NCBI RefSeq assembly: GCF_913776015.1
Contig: NZ_CAJYMD010000066.1
Span: 1 to 64,000 of the forward strand
Length of the DNA stretch: 64,000 nucleotides
DNA from: an uncultured Oxalicibacterium sp.
Lineage (GTDB): Bacteria > Pseudomonadota > Gammaproteobacteria > Burkholderiales > Burkholderiaceae_D
Direction: 5' to 3'
Shown: piece after piece, positions 29,295 to 38,686 of the stretch
How the letters are laid out: each line of letters starts with the position of its first letter
Numbering within the stretch: the first letter of the stretch is position 1
The notes under the pieces: model-generated
Seen by the model: the letters and a program-made list of their open reading frames with translations, nothing else
What the model was told of the DNA's origin: nothing
The model's database searches: none
Program-made: the position numbers and the translations under genes

Positions 29295-30611
29295 ATGAAA
29301 GTCATCGTTTTGGGAGCGGGCATCATCGGTACGACGTCCGCATGGTTCCTGAACAAATCCGGCCACGAGGTCACCGTACTCGAACGTCAGGCCGGCGCAG
29401 CACAAGAAACCAGTTTTGCCAACGGCTGCCAGATTTCCGTCTCGCATGCCGAACCCTGGGCCAATCCGTCGGCACCGGGCAAGATTCTCAAATGGCTGGG
29501 CAAGGAGGATGCGCCCTTGCTGTATCGCTTCCGTCCCGAATGGCTGCAATGGAAATGGGGCCTGCACTTCCTGCGCGAATGCACGCCGGCACGTACGGCC
29601 GACAATATCCGCCAGATCGTGTCGATCGCCGAATACAGCCGTCAGACCTTGCAGCAAGTGCGCGCTGAAACCGGCATCGACTACGATCACCTGACGCAAG
29701 GCATCCTGCATTTCTACACCGATCAAAAGGAATTCGACGACTCTCTGGCGGCGGCGCGTCTGATGTGCGAACTCGGTTGCCAGCGCGATTCGATCAGCGC
29801 CGATGAAGTCGTACGTATTGAACCGGCATTGGCCGGCATGCGCCACAAGATTGTCGGTGGCGATTTCACGGCATCGGACGAATCAGGCGATGTCTACAAA
29901 TTCACCGCCGGGCTGGCCGACAAAGCAGCACAAGCCGGCGTCGACTTTCAATTCAACACCACTATTACACGTCTGATCACAGAAAACAGTGGCGCCCATG
30001 CTAAGGTCACCGGCGTGGAAATCATCGATCAGCATGGGCACCATCGGACGCTGCATGCCGATGCCTTCGTGGTTGCCGCCGGCAGTTTTTCGCAACCTCT
30101 GCTCAAGCCGTTGGGCATCGATCTGCTGATCTATCCGGGCAAAGGGTATTCGGCGACATACCAAATTACCGATAGCGATGCCGCACCCACCGTGTCGCTT
30201 ACCGACGACGGCTACAAACTGGTGGTCTCGCGCCTGGGTGACCGCCTGCGGGTGGCTGGTACCTGCGAGTTGAACGGCTACACACGCGAACTGAACACGA
30301 CACGTTGCGAAGCGATCACACGCCGCGTGCAGGAATTGTTCCCCAACGCCTGCGACTATAACGATGTAGCGTATTGGACCGGTTTGCGTCCGTTGACGCC
30401 ATCCAACGTACCCTACATTGGCAAGACGAAATTCGGCAACCTGTTCCTCAACACCGGCCACGGCACGCTGGGCTGGACGATGGGTTGCGGCTCTGGCCGC
30501 GCGATTGCCGATATCGTGTCCGGTCGCGAACCGGATCTCGATTTCCGCTTCACCGGCATGCCGCATCGCCCGGCACGAAGCGTACCGCAAATCTGTTCGG
30601 CCACAAGCTGA
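29295..30611 (+). CDS. dadA: D-amino acid dehydrogenase small subunit-like flavoprotein
   Basis: A 438-residue FAD enzyme that oxidises D-amino acids (typically D-alanine) and passes electrons to the respiratory chain at the inner membrane. The N-terminal VIVLGAGIIGTTSAWFLNKS binds FAD; ANGCQISVSHAEPWANP and the C-terminal NLFLNTGHGTLGWTMGCGSG are typical of DadA. GGGAG precedes ATG 29295. No alanine racemase gene is adjacent. An Lrp family regulator lies just downstream in the opposite direction and is a plausible controller. Confidence 0.93.
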   Translation: MKVIVLGAGIIGTTSAWFLNKSGHEVTVLERQAGAAQETSFANGCQISVSHAEPWANPSAPGKILKWLGKEDAPLLYRFRPEWLQWKWGLHFLRECTPARTADNIRQIVSIAEYSRQTLQQVRAETGIDYDHLTQGILHFYTDQKEFDDSLAAARLMCELGCQRDSISADEVVRIEPALAGMRHKIVGGDFTASDESGDVYKFTAGLADKAAQAGVDFQFNTTITRLITENSGAHAKVTGVEIIDQHGHHRTLHADAFVVAAGSFSQPLLKPLGIDLLIYPGKGYSATYQITDSDAAPTVSLTDDGYKLVVSRLGDRLRVAGTCELNGYTRELNTTRCEAITRRVQELFPNACDYNDVAYWTGLRPLTPSNVPYIGKTKFGNLFLNTGHGTLGWTMGCGSGRAIADIVSGREPDLDFRFTGMPHRPARSVPQICSATS

Positions 30612-30631
30612 AACAGCATTGATGCAAAATA

Positions 30632-30659
30632 AAAACGGATGCCAACAGGCATCCGTTTT
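30632..30659. terminator. Bidirectional terminator between dadA and the Lrp gene
   Basis: Stem AAAACGGATGCC pairs with GGCATCCGTTTT, loop AACA, flanked by A/T on both sides. Confidence 0.85.
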
Positions 30660-30769
30660 CATTCTTCCACGCACAAATTCAGCGAAACATACCCGCGGTC
30701 TGCTGCCGTTCAATCAATGCCTATCACGAGCGAGCTTCGCAGCACCGATTGCAAGTAGCTAACACGCCA

Positions 30770-31279
30770 TCACTTGCCAATACGTACCTCGATTTCAGCG
30801 GCTTTCTCATCGAATGCGATACGCGTATCGAACTTCGCCCGTTTCATCGGAAAACGCGACTGAAAATGCCGCACATTGCCCGATCCCGAAATCACCCGTC
30901 GCACGAACTGATAATACGCATCCATATCGACCACATGCACCACCAGAAAGTAATCGTAATCGCCTGAGACGAAATAGCATTGCATGACCTCCGACTCGCG
31001 TGCCATGCGCGCCTCGAATTCCTGCATGTACTCATCTCCCTGCTTGTCAATCGACACTTCGAGAAATGCCAGCATGCCGTAACCGAGGGCGAACGGATCG
31101 ATCATCGCAACATCCGCACTGATGATGCCGGCGTCACGCATGTCGCGAATCCGTCGCAGACAGGTTGGCTGCGAAATATGCACGGCGTCGGCAAGTTCAC
31201 GTGTGGAAATCTGATTGTTCTTCTGCAATAGATTCAGCAACCGTCGATCGACCTTGTCGAGAATATGGCGTGTGGGCAT
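30770..31279 (-). CDS. Lrp/AsnC family transcriptional regulator
   Basis: A 169-residue regulator with an N-terminal helix-turn-helix (LDKVDRRLLNLLQKNNQIST and ISQPTCLRRIRDM) and a C-terminal RAM ligand-binding domain (VMQCYFVSGDYDYFLVV). Such proteins sense amino acids. The start at 31279 gives the standard length; an open frame upstream to 31438 is not needed. It is divergent from a branched-chain-type binding protein gene (177-bp gap) and converges on dadA; both are likely targets. Confidence 0.9.
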   Translation of the reverse strand: MPTRHILDKVDRRLLNLLQKNNQISTRELADAVHISQPTCLRRIRDMRDAGIISADVAMIDPFALGYGMLAFLEVSIDKQGDEYMQEFEARMARESEVMQCYFVSGDYDYFLVVHVVDMDAYYQFVRRVISGSGNVRHFQSRFPMKRAKFDTRIAFDEKAAEIEVRIGK

Positions 31280-31456
31280 GGGTATCTCGTGCGGAAGTGT
31301 GCAAAATAAGCGGCAAAATGCTTTGCGTCGCTTTTTGAATGTTGTAAGGTCCGTCAGTGACGTGAATGATGGCATGCGGTAAAACAAGGCTTTGCCGCAA
31401 GATTGTGCCAGTGTTGCAGCAACCCGTATTTTTGACAATCCTCAGGAGAAAAAACC

Positions 31457-32596
31457 ATGCAGTCCAAGATGATTCCTCTGGTCGGTGCCCTCGCCCTCAT
31501 GCTTGCCGGCAGTGCTGCCGCGCAGGAGCAGATCGTGCGCATCGGCAGCGTGGCACCGACCACCGGTTCCGACGCCCATCTCGGCAAGGATAACGAAAAC
31601 GGCACGCGCCTCGCCGTGGAGGATATCAACGCCAAAGGCATCACCATCGATGGCAAGAAGATCAAGCTGCAACTGCTGGCGGAAGACGACGCTGCCGATC
31701 CGCGCCAGGCCACGAATGCCGCCACCAAGCTGGTCGATGCACGCGTGGCTGCCGTCATCGGCCATCTGAATTCCGGCACGACGATTCCTGCCTCGCGCAT
31801 CTATGCCAATGCCGGCATTCCGCAACTGTCGCCATCGGCCACCAACCCCAAATACACCGAGCAAAAATTCAAGACCACCTTCCGCATGGTAGCCAACGAT
31901 GCCAAACTCGGCGGAACGCTCGGCAGCTATGCCGTCAAGAGGATGGGTGGCAAGACTTTCGCCATCATCGATGACCGCACCGCCTACGGCCAGGGCGTGG
32001 CCGACCAGTTCGCCAAGAGCGTGAAGGCTGCTGGCGGAAACATCGTCGCTACGCAATACACCAATAACAAGGCCACCGACTTCAATGCCATCCTGACGGC
32101 CATCAAGGCCAAGAAACCCGATATCATCTTCTTCGGCGGCATGGATGCGGTCGGCGGACCGATGCTGCGCCAGATGCGTCAGTTGGGCATCACAGCCAAG
32201 TTCATGGGCGGTGACGGCATTTGCACCGGCGCCCTGCCCGGCCTTGCTGGCACCGCGCTCGGTAACGACCAGATCGTCTGCGCCGAAGCAGGCGGCGTCG
32301 CCGAAGATCGTCGCAAGGCAGTCGATGATTTCCGCGCCAAGTACAAGAAGCGCTTCGGTGTCGATGTGGTCTACACGGCAGCCTATGCATATGACGCCAC
32401 CTTTACGGTCGTCGATGCAATGAAGCGTGCCAATTCGGTCGATCCGGCAAAATATTTGCCGGAAGTCGCGAAGAGCAATTATCAGGGCGTGACCGGCAAC
32501 ATCGCCTTCGATGCCAATGGCGATATCAAGGACGGCATGCTGACGCTCTATACCTACCGCTATGGCAAGCGCGAATTGCTCACCGTCGTGAAATAA
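31457..32596 (+). CDS. Branched-chain amino acid-type ABC substrate-binding protein, orphan
   Basis: A 379-residue periplasmic binding protein (LivJ/LivK type) with a signal peptide ending SAAAQEQ. Family wording is seen in IVRIGSVAPTTGSDAHLGKD, LLAEDDAADPRQATNAATKL and VIGHLNSGTTIPASRIY. It probably delivers leucine, isoleucine, valine or a related amino acid to a LivHMGF permease. No permease gene follows; a terminator does. CAGGAG precedes ATG 31457. It is divergent from an Lrp regulator. Confidence 0.92.
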   Translation: MQSKMIPLVGALALMLAGSAAAQEQIVRIGSVAPTTGSDAHLGKDNENGTRLAVEDINAKGITIDGKKIKLQLLAEDDAADPRQATNAATKLVDARVAAVIGHLNSGTTIPASRIYANAGIPQLSPSATNPKYTEQKFKTTFRMVANDAKLGGTLGSYAVKRMGGKTFAIIDDRTAYGQGVADQFAKSVKAAGGNIVATQYTNNKATDFNAILTAIKAKKPDIIFFGGMDAVGGPMLRQMRQLGITAKFMGGDGICTGALPGLAGTALGNDQIVCAEAGGVAEDRRKAVDDFRAKYKKRFGVDVVYTAAYAYDATFTVVDAMKRANSVDPAKYLPEVAKSNYQGVTGNIAFDANGDIKDGMLTLYTYRYGKRELLTVVK

Positions 32597-32615
32597 GACA
32601 GCGGTGGCCGACACA

Positions 32616-32643
32616 AAAAAGCGCCTTCTTCAAGGCGCTTTTT
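32616..32643. terminator. Bidirectional terminator between the binding protein and regulator genes
   Basis: Stem AAAAGCGCCTT pairs with AAGGCGCTTTT around loop CTTC, with A/T runs on both sides. It serves the plus-strand gene and the end of the long minus-strand operon. Confidence 0.85.
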
Positions 32644-32676
32644 CATGCAGCATGCTAGGCATGACGATCGTCAGCC

Positions 32677-33270
32677 TTAAAACGTCGCTGGCGAGTTGAC
32701 CCACAGGATCCTTGCCTCAACCTTGCCGACATTACGGTAGCCATGCGGCGTACTGCTCTGGAAAGTGAACGTATCACCAGGACCGATCAGATAACTTTCC
32801 TCGCCAAGCCGCAGTTCCAATTTCCCCGCCAGTACATATCCGACTTCCTCGCCAACATGCTCGATCTGGCCATCGCTAGCGCCGCCAGGCGACACGATAT
32901 GGATATTCGCCTGAAGCAAACCGCCTCGTGTCGGCAACACCAGTCGCTCCAGGGAAATGTCACCCGTTTTAATGATTGGACGCTCTCCCTGTCGCAGAAC
33001 CGGCCCGGCCGGTGGCACTTGATCCGACATCAGAGTGGAGATATTCGTATCGAGCGCAGTCGCCAACCGATGCAGCATGGCGAGCGAAGGTGTGGCCGAC
33101 CCTCGCTCGATCTTGGAAATCAGGCTTTCTGAACATTCCGCTTTCTGGGCAACCTGCAACAGCGTCAACCCGGCAATCACGCGGGCATAACGCAGGCGCA
33201 CGCCCAAGCCTGAAGGCCCGGCCTTTTTATCGACAGATTCGTCAGTCAGCACATCGTTTTTCTTCTTCAT
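32677..33270 (-). CDS. XRE family regulator with cupin sensor domain
   Basis: A 197-residue two-domain regulator. The N-terminal XRE helix-turn-helix (about 25-80) contains LTLLQVAQKAECSESLISKI and ERGSATPSLAMLHRLA; the C-terminal cupin barrel (about 110-190) contains HVGEEVGYVLAGKLELRLG and SSTPHGYRNVG. Members such as PuuR-like proteins control catabolism of a small ligand. It is the last gene of the transporter-amidase operon (38 bp after the hydrolase), so it likely regulates that operon in response to the substrate. Confidence 0.9.
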   Translation of the reverse strand: MKKKNDVLTDESVDKKAGPSGLGVRLRYARVIAGLTLLQVAQKAECSESLISKIERGSATPSLAMLHRLATALDTNISTLMSDQVPPAGPVLRQGERPIIKTGDISLERLVLPTRGGLLQANIHIVSPGGASDGQIEHVGEEVGYVLAGKLELRLGEESYLIGPGDTFTFQSSTPHGYRNVGKVEARILWVNSPATF

Positions 33271-33308
33271 TCGCCTTATCCTTCAATCGCAATACCGACC
33301 ATCGGATG

Positions 33309-34595
33309 CTATCGGTTGGCCAGTTCCACGATCGTGTAAGCCAGTGCCTGTACACCGAGCGTCAAATCGGCTGGTGCCGTTTCCTCGGCAGCATTGTGAC
33401 TGATGCCGTCCTTGCTTGGCACGAAAATCATGCCGGTCGGACAATGATCAGCCAGATACATGGCATCGTGAAATGCACCGGACGTGAGATGTTGCGGCAA
33501 ACCGCGTTGCGCTGCCTGCGTGGCTCGTGTGCAAGCAATGTCGATCAGATCCCGCATGTCTTGCGGAAAAATCGTCGGCTCGCGTCGGAAGAGCGTTTCG
33601 AACACAATGCGACCGCGCCATGCATGCTGAGTTGTCAGATCCTGCAGAAATCGTTCGAAACGTACCAGCACAGAGGCATCCACACAACGCACATCAATGG
33701 TGAATTCCACTTCACCAGGAATCGTGTTGATCGAATTCGGGCTGACATGCCAACGTCCCAGCGTCAGTCGCATATTGCTGGCAGCTTCCTGCTCCGCACG
33801 TGCATAAAGTTGCGACGCAATTGCGACCGCTGCTGCCATCGCATCGCTACGCTCATTCATCGGCGTGGTGCCAGCATGCGCGGCCATGCCAGTACAAACC
33901 ACACGATACCAGAGCACGCTCTGAATGCCGGTGACGACACCCAGCGCAGCATTGGCGCGTTCCAGCACCGGCCCTTGCTCGATATGCAGTTCGACATACG
34001 CATCCATTGGTTCAGCCATCGCACGACGCGGAACGTCCGGCACTTCCTTCAATGCCGCATCAAGTGCATCGCCCATCACGATGCCATCCTTGTCCACCGA
34101 CTGACGATACGACGTCAGCAAAGATGGCGTAACAAACGCGCTCGAGCCCATGGTGCCGGGGCCGAAACGACTGCCTTCTTCATTGGTCCACGCCACGACT
34201 TCGATCGGGCGTATCGTACTGATACCGGCATCGTTCAGGGCTGCGATCACTTCCAGTCCAGCCAGTACGCCATACGCACCATCCAGCTTGCCGCCGATTG
34301 GTTGCGTATCGGCATGACTGCCAGTGAGTACTGGTGACTGCTCCGTCTTTCCCGAGCGGCGGAAAAACAGATTGGCGCAATCGTCGATCATGACCTCGCA
34401 TCCCAAACTGCGTGCGTAATCGATCAGATGTCGGCGTGCCGCCAGATCGATCGGCGTCAGTGTTTCACGCGACACGCCCCCATCGTCGCGGCCACCAAAT
34501 GCGGCAAGCGCAGCGATCGATGATTGCAGACGCGCATTGTTGACAAAATCCTGGGCGCGTTCGGCAGCGCTGTCTGTCGTGTTCGAGGCATTCAT
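33309..34595 (-). CDS. Zn-dependent M20 hydrolase (N-carbamoyl-L-amino acid/allantoate amidohydrolase type)
   Basis: A 428-residue M20 family metal enzyme. Visible ligands are H94 and D96 in GSHADTQPIGG, D105 in GGKLDGAYGV, E139/E140 in TNEEGSRFGP, a His in VELHIEQGP and a C-terminal His in GISHNAAEE. This is the hydantoinase/carbamoylase subgroup, which hydrolyses N-carbamoyl amino acids, ureidopropionate or allantoate. It lies in an operon with an amidase and an ABC transporter, pointing to use of an imported amide or ureide. The substrate cannot be fixed. Confidence 0.88.
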   Translation of the reverse strand: MNASNTTDSAAERAQDFVNNARLQSSIAALAAFGGRDDGGVSRETLTPIDLAARRHLIDYARSLGCEVMIDDCANLFFRRSGKTEQSPVLTGSHADTQPIGGKLDGAYGVLAGLEVIAALNDAGISTIRPIEVVAWTNEEGSRFGPGTMGSSAFVTPSLLTSYRQSVDKDGIVMGDALDAALKEVPDVPRRAMAEPMDAYVELHIEQGPVLERANAALGVVTGIQSVLWYRVVCTGMAAHAGTTPMNERSDAMAAAVAIASQLYARAEQEAASNMRLTLGRWHVSPNSINTIPGEVEFTIDVRCVDASVLVRFERFLQDLTTQHAWRGRIVFETLFRREPTIFPQDMRDLIDIACTRATQAAQRGLPQHLTSGAFHDAMYLADHCPTGMIFVPSKDGISHNAAEETAPADLTLGVQALAYTIVELANR

Positions 34596-34628
34596 GGAAA
34601 TTCTTTCCTAAATCGTGATTTCTTTGTA

Positions 34629-35924
34629 TTAATCCGCGGCGGCAAAAGCACGCTCAAGCTCGGATGCCGCAGCCAGCACGCGATCATCAGCCCAACGCGC
34701 ACCGATCAGCGTGACGCCGATCGGCAAACCATGCTCACCACCGCCGAGCGGCACGTGCACACAAGGGTTGCCGAGCAAGGTCCACATGCGATTAAAGACC
34801 GGGTCACCCGTCGCAGCCAAACCTGCTGGCGCTTCACCTTCCGTACTTGGCGCCAGTAACAGATCGACCGATTCGAAAATGGTGACCAGCTTGGCACGTG
34901 CGGTTGCTGCCAATGCTTGCGCATCGAAATAGCGTTGACCACCGATGCGACAGCCCTCTTCCAGCAGACTCGCAAACGATGGGCTAAAGCCATCAGCCTG
35001 TGAAGCACGTTCTGGTGCAAATGCGGCAGCAGCTTCATACGCCATGATGGTGATTTGCGCGGCATTCAACACGTCGCACGGTGCTGGCAAGGTCACGTCG
35101 CGCAGAATGGCGCCCGACGATTCCAGCAACTGCGCAGCGTGTGCCATTGCCGCACGCGTGCTGGCGCTCGCTCGATCCCAATGCGGTGTACGCACGATGC
35201 CGACGCGCAACCCCTTTGGATTGCTCGTCGCCAGAGAAGAAGACAACGGCAGTTGTGCCAGCGCACCGACAAAGAACGCGGCATCGGCCACAGTGCGCGT
35301 CAACACGCCCACCGTATCCAGGCTGATCGCGAGCGATTTGATACCAGCCAATGGCAAGGTACCGTAGGTCGGCTTGTAACCAACCACACCGCAGAATGCC
35401 GCTGGACGGACGATGGAACCTGCCGTCTGCGTACCAAATGCAACCGGAACCATGCCGCAGGCAACGGCTGCCGCCGAACCGCTCGACGAGCCGCCCGGCG
35501 TATATGGTTCGGCAGCACGCGGATTACGGGTGGGGCCAGCATGAAAAGTGGCAAATTCGGTCGTCACTGTCTTGCCAACCAGTAGCGCGCCGGCATTGCG
35601 CGTCATGCCGACACAGGCCGCATCCACAGTTGGATGATGATCGTGATAAATCGGCGATCCGTAGGTCGTCGGCATGTCAGCCGTGTCCATCAGATCCTTC
35701 ACGCCAACCGGCAAGCCATGCAGCAAACCTGTTGAAGGCTGTGCATCCAGACGGCGCGCCTGTTCGAGCACCTGCGCAGGATCGAAGTACTGCCAGGCAC
35801 GCACTTCCGGTTCGAGCGTATTGATGCGATCGATCGCGGCATGTGCCACGGCCTCGACTGTCACGTCACGACTGGCGATGCGTTCTGCCAGTTGCTGCAA
35901 TGAGATAGATGCGTAATCTTTCAA
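34629..35924 (-). CDS. Amidase signature family enzyme
   Basis: A 431-residue amidase (GatA-like fold). The catalytic triad is visible as K76 (GLPVGVKDLMD), S146 (GGSSSGSAAA) and S170 (GTQTAGSIVRP). It would hydrolyse a carboxamide to acid and ammonia in the cytosol. It is not GatA of the tRNA amidotransferase: gatB/gatC are absent and it sits 12 bp after livF in the transporter operon. Full length and intact. Confidence 0.92.
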   Translation of the reverse strand: MKDYASISLQQLAERIASRDVTVEAVAHAAIDRINTLEPEVRAWQYFDPAQVLEQARRLDAQPSTGLLHGLPVGVKDLMDTADMPTTYGSPIYHDHHPTVDAACVGMTRNAGALLVGKTVTTEFATFHAGPTRNPRAAEPYTPGGSSSGSAAAVACGMVPVAFGTQTAGSIVRPAAFCGVVGYKPTYGTLPLAGIKSLAISLDTVGVLTRTVADAAFFVGALAQLPLSSSLATSNPKGLRVGIVRTPHWDRASASTRAAMAHAAQLLESSGAILRDVTLPAPCDVLNAAQITIMAYEAAAAFAPERASQADGFSPSFASLLEEGCRIGGQRYFDAQALAATARAKLVTIFESVDLLLAPSTEGEAPAGLAATGDPVFNRMWTLLGNPCVHVPLGGGEHGLPIGVTLIGARWADDRVLAAASELERAFAAAD

Positions 35925-35936
35925 ACCATTCTCCGC

Positions 35937-36644
35937 TTAACCAAAGTAGGCCGAACGCACATCATCATTGCTGGCCAGTTCCTGAGCAGTACCTTGCGCC
36001 ACCACTCGACCTTGCGACAACACGTAACCGTAGTGCGAAATCGCCAGTGTCTGCCGTGCGTTCTGTTCGACCAACAAGACCGTGATGCCGATCTCGTTGA
36101 TACGACCGATGACGTTGAAGTTTTCCTTCACATAGAGGGGCGACAAGCCGAGCGATGGTTCGTCGATGACCAGCAACTTGGGTTCGGCCATCAGGCCGCG
36201 ACCGATCGATACCATTGCCTGCTCGCCGCCGGACATGGTGCCGGCCAGCTGCGTCGAACGTTCCTTCAGCCGCGGAAAGATTTCATACACTTTCGCCAGA
36301 CGATCACGCACCAGCGCACTGTCTTTTCCCAGGAAAGCACCGAGTGCCAGATTCTCCGCAACGCTCATGCGCGGGAACACCTTGCGACCTTCGGGAATAC
36401 ATGAGATGCCGCCAGCGATGATCGAGTGCGTTTGCCTGCCGGCCAGATTGCGACCATCCCACATGATCTCGCCCTGGCGTGGTGGCGTCAGACCAAGAAT
36501 CGAGCGAATCAAGGTGCTCTTGCCAGCGCCGTTTGCACCAAGGATGCAGGTGATCTTGCCAGGCTCGACCTCGATCGAAACGTCGTGCAATACATTGACT
36601 TTGTCGTAGCCGGTCGTGAGGCCTTTGACGATCAGCTTGCTCAT
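35937..36644 (-). CDS. livF: ABC transporter ATP-binding protein, LivF type
   Basis: A 235-residue ATPase subunit of a branched-chain-type importer. Walker A is GANGAGKST, the signature MSGGEQ is intact, Walker B is [13 protein letters not shown] and the switch His follows in VLLVEQNA. It overlaps livG by ATGA. The gene name reflects family; the actual substrate is probably not leucine given the amidase and hydrolase genes in the same operon. Confidence 0.92.
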   Translation of the reverse strand: MSKLIVKGLTTGYDKVNVLHDVSIEVEPGKITCILGANGAGKSTLIRSILGLTPPRQGEIMWDGRNLAGRQTHSIIAGGISCIPEGRKVFPRMSVAENLALGAFLGKDSALVRDRLAKVYEIFPRLKERSTQLAGTMSGGEQAMVSIGRGLMAEPKLLVIDEPSLGLSPLYVKENFNVIGRINEIGITVLLVEQNARQTLAISHYGYVLSQGRVVAQGTAQELASNDDVRSAYFG

Positions 36645-37522
36645 TCAGCTTCTCCCAAATAGGCGGTTTGTACATTCGGATCGGCCGTGATTTCGGCATA
36701 CGTGCCTTCGGCAATCTTCTTGCCGTAATTGAAAACAATGCAGCGATCCGTGATGCGTTCGATCACATTCATTTCATGCTCGATCAGGACAATCGTCAGA
36801 TCGTCGAGCTTGCCGCGCACTTGCAGAATGTCATCCATCAGTGCTTCCGTTTCGTCATGCGTCATGCCAGCCGATGGTTCGTCCAGCAGCAACAGCTTCG
36901 GACGGCTCAGCAAGGCACGGCACACTTCGATACGACGACGATCAATCATCGTGAAAGTCTCGACCGGTTCGAACATGCGCGATACAAGCGGTGGGCTGAA
37001 GATGTTCAACAGCGCTTCGACCTTGGCGACATACGCGTCATATTCGGCATGAAATGCCTTGCGGCGGAACAGGTTGAAGAACAGACCATGCTGCATGTGC
37101 TGATAGTCACCAATCACGATGTTGTCGAACACCGTCAGCGGGAGCGACAAACGCGAACGCTGGAAGGTGCGTGCGACACCGCGACGATAGATATCCTGTG
37201 GTGTCTGCCCGACCACTTCGCCACCGGCATAAATGATCGAACCTTCACTGGCCTTGTACAAACCGGTCAGCACGTTGAAGAACGTCGTCTTGCCGGAACC
37301 ATTCGGTCCCAGCAAACCCAGCACTTCACCGCGATTGATATGCAGATCGAGTTTGTCGAGAGCGGTCAAACCACCAAAACGCATGGTCAAGCCGCTGACG
37401 GCAACCAATTTATCTTTCTGCGATACAGCACGGTGAGACTGCACAGCGGCCGACGCTTTGGATTCTGCTGATGGCATTGCATCAGCACTCATGAGTTGAG
37501 TCGTCATGCTTTGATTAGTCAT
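36641..37522 (-). CDS. livG: ABC transporter ATP-binding protein, LivG type, degenerate signature
   Basis: A 293-residue ATPase subunit with a 38-residue N-terminal extension of polar residues. Walker A GPNGSGKT (72-79), Q-loop (FQRSRL, Q121), Walker [12 protein letters not shown] (210-220) and H-loop (IEHE, H249) are all present. The ABC signature is not LSxGQ but reads TFTMIDRRR (189-197). In a LivF-LivG dimer this leaves one composite ATP site altered. It overlaps both livM and livF. Confidence 0.9.
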   Translation of the reverse strand: MTNQSMTTQLMSADAMPSAESKASAAVQSHRAVSQKDKLVAVSGLTMRFGGLTALDKLDLHINRGEVLGLLGPNGSGKTTFFNVLTGLYKASEGSIIYAGGEVVGQTPQDIYRRGVARTFQRSRLSLPLTVFDNIVIGDYQHMQHGLFFNLFRRKAFHAEYDAYVAKVEALLNIFSPPLVSRMFEPVETFTMIDRRRIEVCRALLSRPKLLLLDEPSAGMTHDETEALMDDILQVRGKLDDLTIVLIEHEMNVIERITDRCIVFNYGKKIAEGTYAEITADPNVQTAYLGEAE

Positions 37523-38685
37523 TACGCGGCTCCCTTGCTAAAGAACAGGCGCGTCTTGCGCGGCAGCAGACCTTCCGGACGGAACAGCAGAATCGCGATC
37601 ACCAAGGCCGCGTACAACAGCACACGGTATTCCTGAATGAACTGGAATTTCTCCGGCAGGATCATCACGATCAACGCAGCAGGAATCAAACCGATCGGAT
37701 TACCCAGACCGCCGAGAATCGTGATCGACAGCAGCAACAGCGAATCCGAGAACGTGAAGTTGTTCGGCGCAATGAAGCCCGCCATCATGCCGTACACACT
37801 ACCGGCGATACCGGCAAACAGATTGCCCATGGTGAAGGCGATGATCTTCCAGCGCTTGATATGCAAACCGAAGGTCGATGCGGCTGTTTCATCGGTACGC
37901 ACGACATCCATGCTCAAACCAACCCATGAACGCTCCAATGCACGAAGCAATACAAAGGTCACGGAGCAGATCACCAGACTCAGCAGCACATACGACACAT
38001 AGAACGACACATCCAGCCCGAACAGCGTGAAGCCGTCGTTGAACTGATAGCCGAATATTTCCATGCTCGGTACCTGCAGACCTTGCGGCCCACCAAGCAC
38101 ATCATTCACTTCGATAAAGGTCTTGAAAAGAATGCCGAACGCAATCGTCACCAATGCCGCATAGTGGCCACGGGTACGCAGCACCGGCAGAATCAATACC
38201 GAACCGAGAATTGCAGCGACCAGACCAGACAAGGCGATGTTCACCAGTTGCGGCAAGCCGGTATGTGTGGCGAGAACGGCTGCGGTGTAGCTACCGATAC
38301 CGAAGAAGGCAGCACCGGCAAAGTTGGCCACGCCAGAGAAGCCAAACTGCAAGGTCAAGCCCATGCACGCCGTCGCATACAGCAACACGCCACCCATCAT
38401 CAACAGGATGAAATGACTGTCATAGAACGCAGCCGTCAATGCCAGTACACCACCGATGGCCCACAGACGTGCCAGACCAGGACGACTGGCTGCAGCCTGT
38501 TCGATATGTTGCATGGTGCCGAGCTTCTTGCCGGCGATCGTGGCGACCAATGCCCCCGCGATCAGACCTGCCACGGCCAATTGTGATTCGGCATGCAGGA
38601 ACAACCACATGTAGATCGTGATCACGACGGACGTGACAAACAACACCACGGTCGCCGGCTTTTTGAGAGATGTCTTGGCGTTCAT
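37522..38685 (-). CDS. livM: Branched-chain-type ABC permease, LivM
   Basis: A 387-residue inner-membrane permease with about ten hydrophobic segments. LivM features are GVANFAGAAFFGIGSYTAAV, LRTRGHYAALVTIAFG (coupling region) and LLSITILGGLGNPIGLIPAA. The start at 38685 lies 1 bp after the livH stop; an alternative ATG at 38700 would overlap it. It overlaps livG by 1 base in TAATG. Confidence 0.92.
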   Translation of the reverse strand: MNAKTSLKKPATVVLFVTSVVITIYMWLFLHAESQLAVAGLIAGALVATIAGKKLGTMQHIEQAAASRPGLARLWAIGGVLALTAAFYDSHFILLMMGGVLLYATACMGLTLQFGFSGVANFAGAAFFGIGSYTAAVLATHTGLPQLVNIALSGLVAAILGSVLILPVLRTRGHYAALVTIAFGILFKTFIEVNDVLGGPQGLQVPSMEIFGYQFNDGFTLFGLDVSFYVSYVLLSLVICSVTFVLLRALERSWVGLSMDVVRTDETAASTFGLHIKRWKIIAFTMGNLFAGIAGSVYGMMAGFIAPNNFTFSDSLLLLSITILGGLGNPIGLIPAALIVMILPEKFQFIQEYRVLLYAALVIAILLFRPEGLLPRKTRLFFSKGAA

Positions 38686-38686
38686 G

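Noticed and set aside
34629..35924. GatA subunit of the tRNA amidotransferase
   Set aside because: The catalytic triad is shared by all amidase signature enzymes, but gatB and gatC are absent and the gene is in a transporter operon.
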